Assembly (NCBI GenBank): GCA_945637225.1
Contig: CALZDE010000090.1
Location: forward strand, 1-7,852
DNA: 7,852 nucleotides
Source: an uncultured Selenomonadaceae bacterium
GTDB lineage: Bacteria; Bacillota; Negativicutes; Selenomonadales; Selenomonadaceae
Direction: 5' to 3'
Shown here: one piece after another, positions 5,282 to 7,852 of the stretch
How the letters are laid out: each line of letters starts with the position of its first letter
How positions within the stretch are numbered: the stretch's first letter is position 1
Notes under the pieces: model-generated
The model's database searches: none
The model's input: only the letters and a program-made list of their open reading frames with translations
Told to the model about the DNA's origin: nothing
Translations under genes and position numbers: made by a program

Positions 5282-6598
5282 ATGGATTTATTTTCAATGG
5301 CAGAGGAAAAGACAGGGGACAATTACGCTCCTTTGGCACAGAGAATGCGTCCTCGCAATTTTGATGAATTTATCGGGCAGGAAGAAGCAGTAGGCAAGGG
5401 AAAATATCTGCGTAAGATGATAGAGCGTGACCAGCTCCCTTCCATGATACTCTATGGGCCTCCGGGGACAGGAAAGACAACTCTTGCCCAAATGATAGCG
5501 GGGCTTACGAACAGCCACTTTAAGAAGCTTAATGCAGTATCATCAGGTATTGGTGACATAAGGAAAATAGTGGACGAGGCGGCAGAGCAAAGGCGTTTTT
5601 ATGGCAAGCGGACTATTATATTCATTGACGAGATTCATCGTTTTAATAAAAGTCAGCAGGATGTACTGCTTCCATATGTAGAAGATGGCAGGCTGATACT
5701 AATTGGTGCGACCACAGAAAATCCTTATTTTGAGGTAAATCATGCACTTTTAAGCCGTGTGAGAATTGTACGGCTGTATTTATTGAGTGATGGTGAAATC
5801 ATAGCAATCATGAAGCAGGCTCTTGAAGATAAGGAAAGAGGCCTTGGTAAACAGAATATAAAATGTGATGATGAGGTATTAGAGGCGATTGCACAAATTT
5901 CTGCTGGAGATGGCAGAATGGCTCTTAATATGCTGGAGCATGGGGCGGCTATGACGGAAGATAATGGTACGATTACCATGGAACTTTTGCGGACACTTGT
6001 GGGGGAAAAACTGCAAAGCTACGATAAAAATGGAGATAATCATTATGATACTGTATCAGCATTTATAAAAAGTATGCGTGGCAGTGACCCTGATGCGGCT
6101 TTGCATTATTTGGCAAGAATGCTGGCGGCAGGAGAAAATGTTAATTTCATCGCCCGCCGTATAGCTATCTGTGCGGCTGAGGATGTGGGAAATGCGGACC
6201 CGTTTGCTTTGGTCTTGGCTATGTCAGCAGTGCAGGCGGTACAGTTTTTGGGAATGCCAGAAGCACGTATACCTTTGGCAGAGGCTGTTACCTATATTGC
6301 TTCCGCCCCAAAGAGCAATGCGGCATATTTAGCTATTGATGAAGCCTTAGCAGAGGTAAGAAGTAAAAACTGCGGAACTGTGCCTATGCATTTAAGGGAT
6401 GCTCATTATAAGGGAGCAAGCAAGCTGGGGCATGGATTAGATTATAAATATGCACATGATTATCCATATCATTTCGTTCATCAGCAGTATTTTCCAGATA
6501 AAATGAAGGAAAGAGTTTATTATCATCCGACAGAAAATGGCAGAGAAGCCCGCATGAAGGAGTATTTAAAGGCTTGCTGGCCAGAACGTCAGCGTTAA
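5282..6598 (+). CDS. rarA: Replication-associated recombination protein A (RarA/MgsA, AAA+ ATPase)
   Basis: RarA is a clamp-loader-like AAA+ ATPase that acts at stalled replication forks and single-stranded gaps. The 438 residues match the family's usual length. Visible motifs are Walker A GPPGTGKT (59-66), Walker B FIDEIHRF (114-121), sensor 1 IGATTENP (141-148), the arginine-finger Ser-Arg (158-159) and sensor 2 GDGRMALN (209-216). The C-terminal tetramerisation region includes 'GSDPDAALHYLARML' (267-281), 'RRIAICAAEDVGNADP' (292-307) and 'APKSNAAY' (342-349), all typical of the family. ATG 5282 is two bases after the dut stop; the Shine-Dalgarno AGGGGTG (5270-5276) lies inside the end of dut, so translation is probably coupled. 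Both products protect replicating DNA. No clear terminator is visible after the stop codon. The whole enzyme appears intact. Confidence 0.95.
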   Translation: MDLFSMAEEKTGDNYAPLAQRMRPRNFDEFIGQEEAVGKGKYLRKMIERDQLPSMILYGPPGTGKTTLAQMIAGLTNSHFKKLNAVSSGIGDIRKIVDEAAEQRRFYGKRTIIFIDEIHRFNKSQQDVLLPYVEDGRLILIGATTENPYFEVNHALLSRVRIVRLYLLSDGEIIAIMKQALEDKERGLGKQNIKCDDEVLEAIAQISAGDGRMALNMLEHGAAMTEDNGTITMELLRTLVGEKLQSYDKNGDNHYDTVSAFIKSMRGSDPDAALHYLARMLAAGENVNFIARRIAICAAEDVGNADPFALVLAMSAVQAVQFLGMPEARIPLAEAVTYIASAPKSNAAYLAIDEALAEVRSKNCGTVPMHLRDAHYKGASKLGHGLDYKYAHDYPYHFVHQQYFPDKMKERVYYHPTENGREARMKEYLKACWPERQR

Positions 6599-6834
6599 AT
6601 AAAAAATTTTAAAAATTAATGTAATATATTTCTGTAATGAGCGTATACAGTTATGAAAGCAGTCAATGCTAAAAATTCAAAAAGATTAAAAATTTTTTTG
6701 ACAAAGAAGGAATTTTAAGTAATACGTAGAAATATAAATGTAGATATATAACATTATTGATGTATATTGGTAATTTTATCTGCTAATATTTGTTATTTTT
6801 TATTGTGATGATATTTTATAAAGGAGAATGCGAT
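6599..6834 (+). promoter_or_regulatory. AT-rich intergenic region with A-tracts and a TTGACA promoter element
   Basis: This 236-bp gap holds no gene and no GC-containing terminator for rarA. A5 tracts at 6671-6675, 6679-6683 and 6688-6692, then a T7 run, lead directly into a perfect -35 TTGACA at 6698-6703, an arrangement like an UP element. The -10 is poor: TAATAC (6720-6725) at 16 bases is the best candidate. Transcription from about 6731 would give a leader of roughly 105 nt, ending in a strong ribosome binding site, AAGGAG (6821-6826), eight bases from the start codon at 6835. The 13-mer TAATACGTAGAAA (6720-6732) also occurs upstream of hfq. Confidence 0.45.
6720..6732 (+). repeat. 13-mer TAATACGTAGAAA, copy 2 (upstream of the 6835 gene)
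   Basis: This is identical to the copy at 4434-4446 and likewise lies in the promoter region of the next gene, 16 bases after a TTGACA. It may be a shared -10/start-site sequence or operator, or a coincidence. Confidence 0.35.
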
Positions 6835-7852
6835 ATGGCAGTTATTAATCAGACAAACAGAACTATCTTATTTGAGGAAATCAACCCAGAGAAGCTTGAC
6901 CTGCTGACTATTGTCGGTGACACTAAGGGCATGGACAGTCTTAATGATGAGAAAATTAAAGAGATTAATGAAAAGCTTTTAGTTACCAGCTTCCAGGAGT
7001 TCGTTGAGAAGTTTGACCCTGTTGTATATTCCTTCTTCAATGCAAACAATCAGAAAGTTTGCTACACCTTGAAGAAGCCAGAGGGTATTCCAGAAGATAT
7101 GCTTTCTGAGATTCATCTGAACCTGCAGAATGATTTCATGAAGATGCTGGTTACTTTGGTTGACGCTAAGCGTTCTCAGGGCTTACTGAATGTGGACTTC
7201 AAGTTCGAGAATCTTACCGACCTGATTTCTCCTCGTAAGGTAATGGAAGATATTCGTCAGAACCGTAAAGAATTGCAGTACACCTATGGTCAGTACGCTG
7301 AACTGGATGATGATGATCCAAAGAAGATGGACTTAGGTGACAAGCTGAATATCATGATGGAAGAAGCTTCCACTAACTACAACAATGTAATGGCTATGCT
7401 TCCTCTGGCAATCGAGGATATCAAGACTCGTCTCCTGCTGACTGGCGGTGCTGGCGGCAAGGATGATGCTCCTTTGGCAGTTGGTATGCTGACCATGGGT
7501 GAGGAAGGCGAGCTGAAGATTTTAGAGGCTCCAAAGCAGGATGATACACGTGCGCTGGCATTAGTTGACAATAATGTTAATGCTGGTCTGGTTGAGGTTC
7601 TGGAAGAGGACTATGAGGCTGTAAATGAAGGTCAGTCCAATGATTACGTAAAGGCTCTGGTAGTTCGTACCTTCTGCCCACTGCCATCTACTAATGTATC
7701 TAATATTGATACCGAGAAGGAAGTTGCTAACTACAACACCTATCTTGAATTCTATAGAAATGCGAAGGATGATTTCATTAAGTGCGTAAAGCCTCTCATT
7801 GAGAAGCTGCTGGGTGTAAAGAGCTTCTTTGATCAGTATCCAGTTAAGATGA
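6835..7852 (+). CDS. Unrecognised, probably strongly expressed protein; 3' end beyond the window
   Basis: An open frame runs from ATG 6835 to the window edge without a stop, giving at least 339 residues. AAGGAG (6821-6826) precedes the ATG at ideal spacing. I do not recognise the family. The protein is acidic, with no signal peptide or membrane helix, so probably cytoplasmic. The first ~200 residues look mainly helical and include an Asp run (158-161). A Gly-rich linker, 'TGGAGGKDD' (203-211), is followed by a segment that looks beta-rich (about 213-280), then more helix. No nucleotide-binding, metal or catalytic motif is evident. Codon use is strongly biased: of nine arginines seven are CGT and two AGA, and all 17 isoleucines are ATT or ATC with no ATA. 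This suggests high expression and a long-resident native gene rather than a recent arrival. It starts a new transcription unit after a 236-bp gap, so its functional partners probably lie downstream. Confidence 0.85.
   Translation, partial: MAVINQTNRTILFEEINPEKLDLLTIVGDTKGMDSLNDEKIKEINEKLLVTSFQEFVEKFDPVVYSFFNANNQKVCYTLKKPEGIPEDMLSEIHLNLQNDFMKMLVTLVDAKRSQGLLNVDFKFENLTDLISPRKVMEDIRQNRKELQYTYGQYAELDDDDPKKMDLGDKLNIMMEEASTNYNNVMAMLPLAIEDIKTRLLLTGGAGGKDDAPLAVGMLTMGEEGELKILEAPKQDDTRALALVDNNVNAGLVEVLEEDYEAVNEGQSNDYVKALVVRTFCPLPSTNVSNIDTEKEVANYNTYLEFYRNAKDDFIKCVKPLIEKLLGVKSFFDQYPVKM

Noticed and set aside
6599..6625. A/T-rich inverted sequence just after rarA as a possible terminator
   Set aside because: It lacks any GC pair in the stem and has no trailing T-tract, so termination cannot be claimed.
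1..7852. CRISPR array, tRNA, insertion sequence or prophage
   Set aside because: No regularly spaced repeats, no tRNA-like cloverleaf noticed, no transposase, integrase or flanking inverted repeats; the genes are collinear and mostly housekeeping.

Overview
The window is AT-rich, compact, plus-strand DNA of the kind found in a low-GC member of the Bacillota. The Hfq core resembles Gram-positive Hfq (FQLKGTVKGFDN...GKQQLVYKHAIST), and the aminotransferase and dUTPase also look Bacillota-like. Strong Shine-Dalgarno sites precede the genes. I cannot resolve Clostridia from Negativicutes without a database search. No IS element, integrase, tRNA, rRNA or CRISPR array is visible, so this reads as ordinary chromosome with a few unfamiliar genes.

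Layout, all on the + strand: (1) the 3' end of a DUF1980/YcgQ-like gene (1-408), closed by a hairpin terminator; (2) an unrecognised 225-aa protein (476-1153) made of two tandem ~95-residue repeats; (3) an NdpA/YejK-type 37-kDa nucleoid-associated protein (1286-2287); (4) a PLP-dependent aminotransferase (2363-3550) and, 29 bp downstream, a divergent RNase Z-like metallo-beta-lactamase-fold protein (3580-4389), probably one operon; (5) a free-standing hfq (4478-4750) with its own -10 element and a strong terminator; (6) dut (4830-5279) and rarA (5282-6598), two bases apart and probably translationally coupled; (7) a 236-bp AT-rich gap with A-tracts and a consensus TTGACA, leading into an unrecognised gene (6835 to the window end, 339+ aa) with codon usage typical of strongly expressed genes.

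Themes: dut and rarA both guard DNA replication, by limiting uracil incorporation and by acting at stalled forks. NdpA binds the nucleoid and Hfq is the global RNA chaperone. The other genes have no clear functional link to these.

The items most worth a second look are the unknown gene at 6835, the internal duplication in the 225-aa protein, and an Hfq with two substituted RNA-binding aromatic positions. I did not find a clear multi-gene novel system. The best candidate for one is the 6835 gene, whose partners would lie beyond the window.
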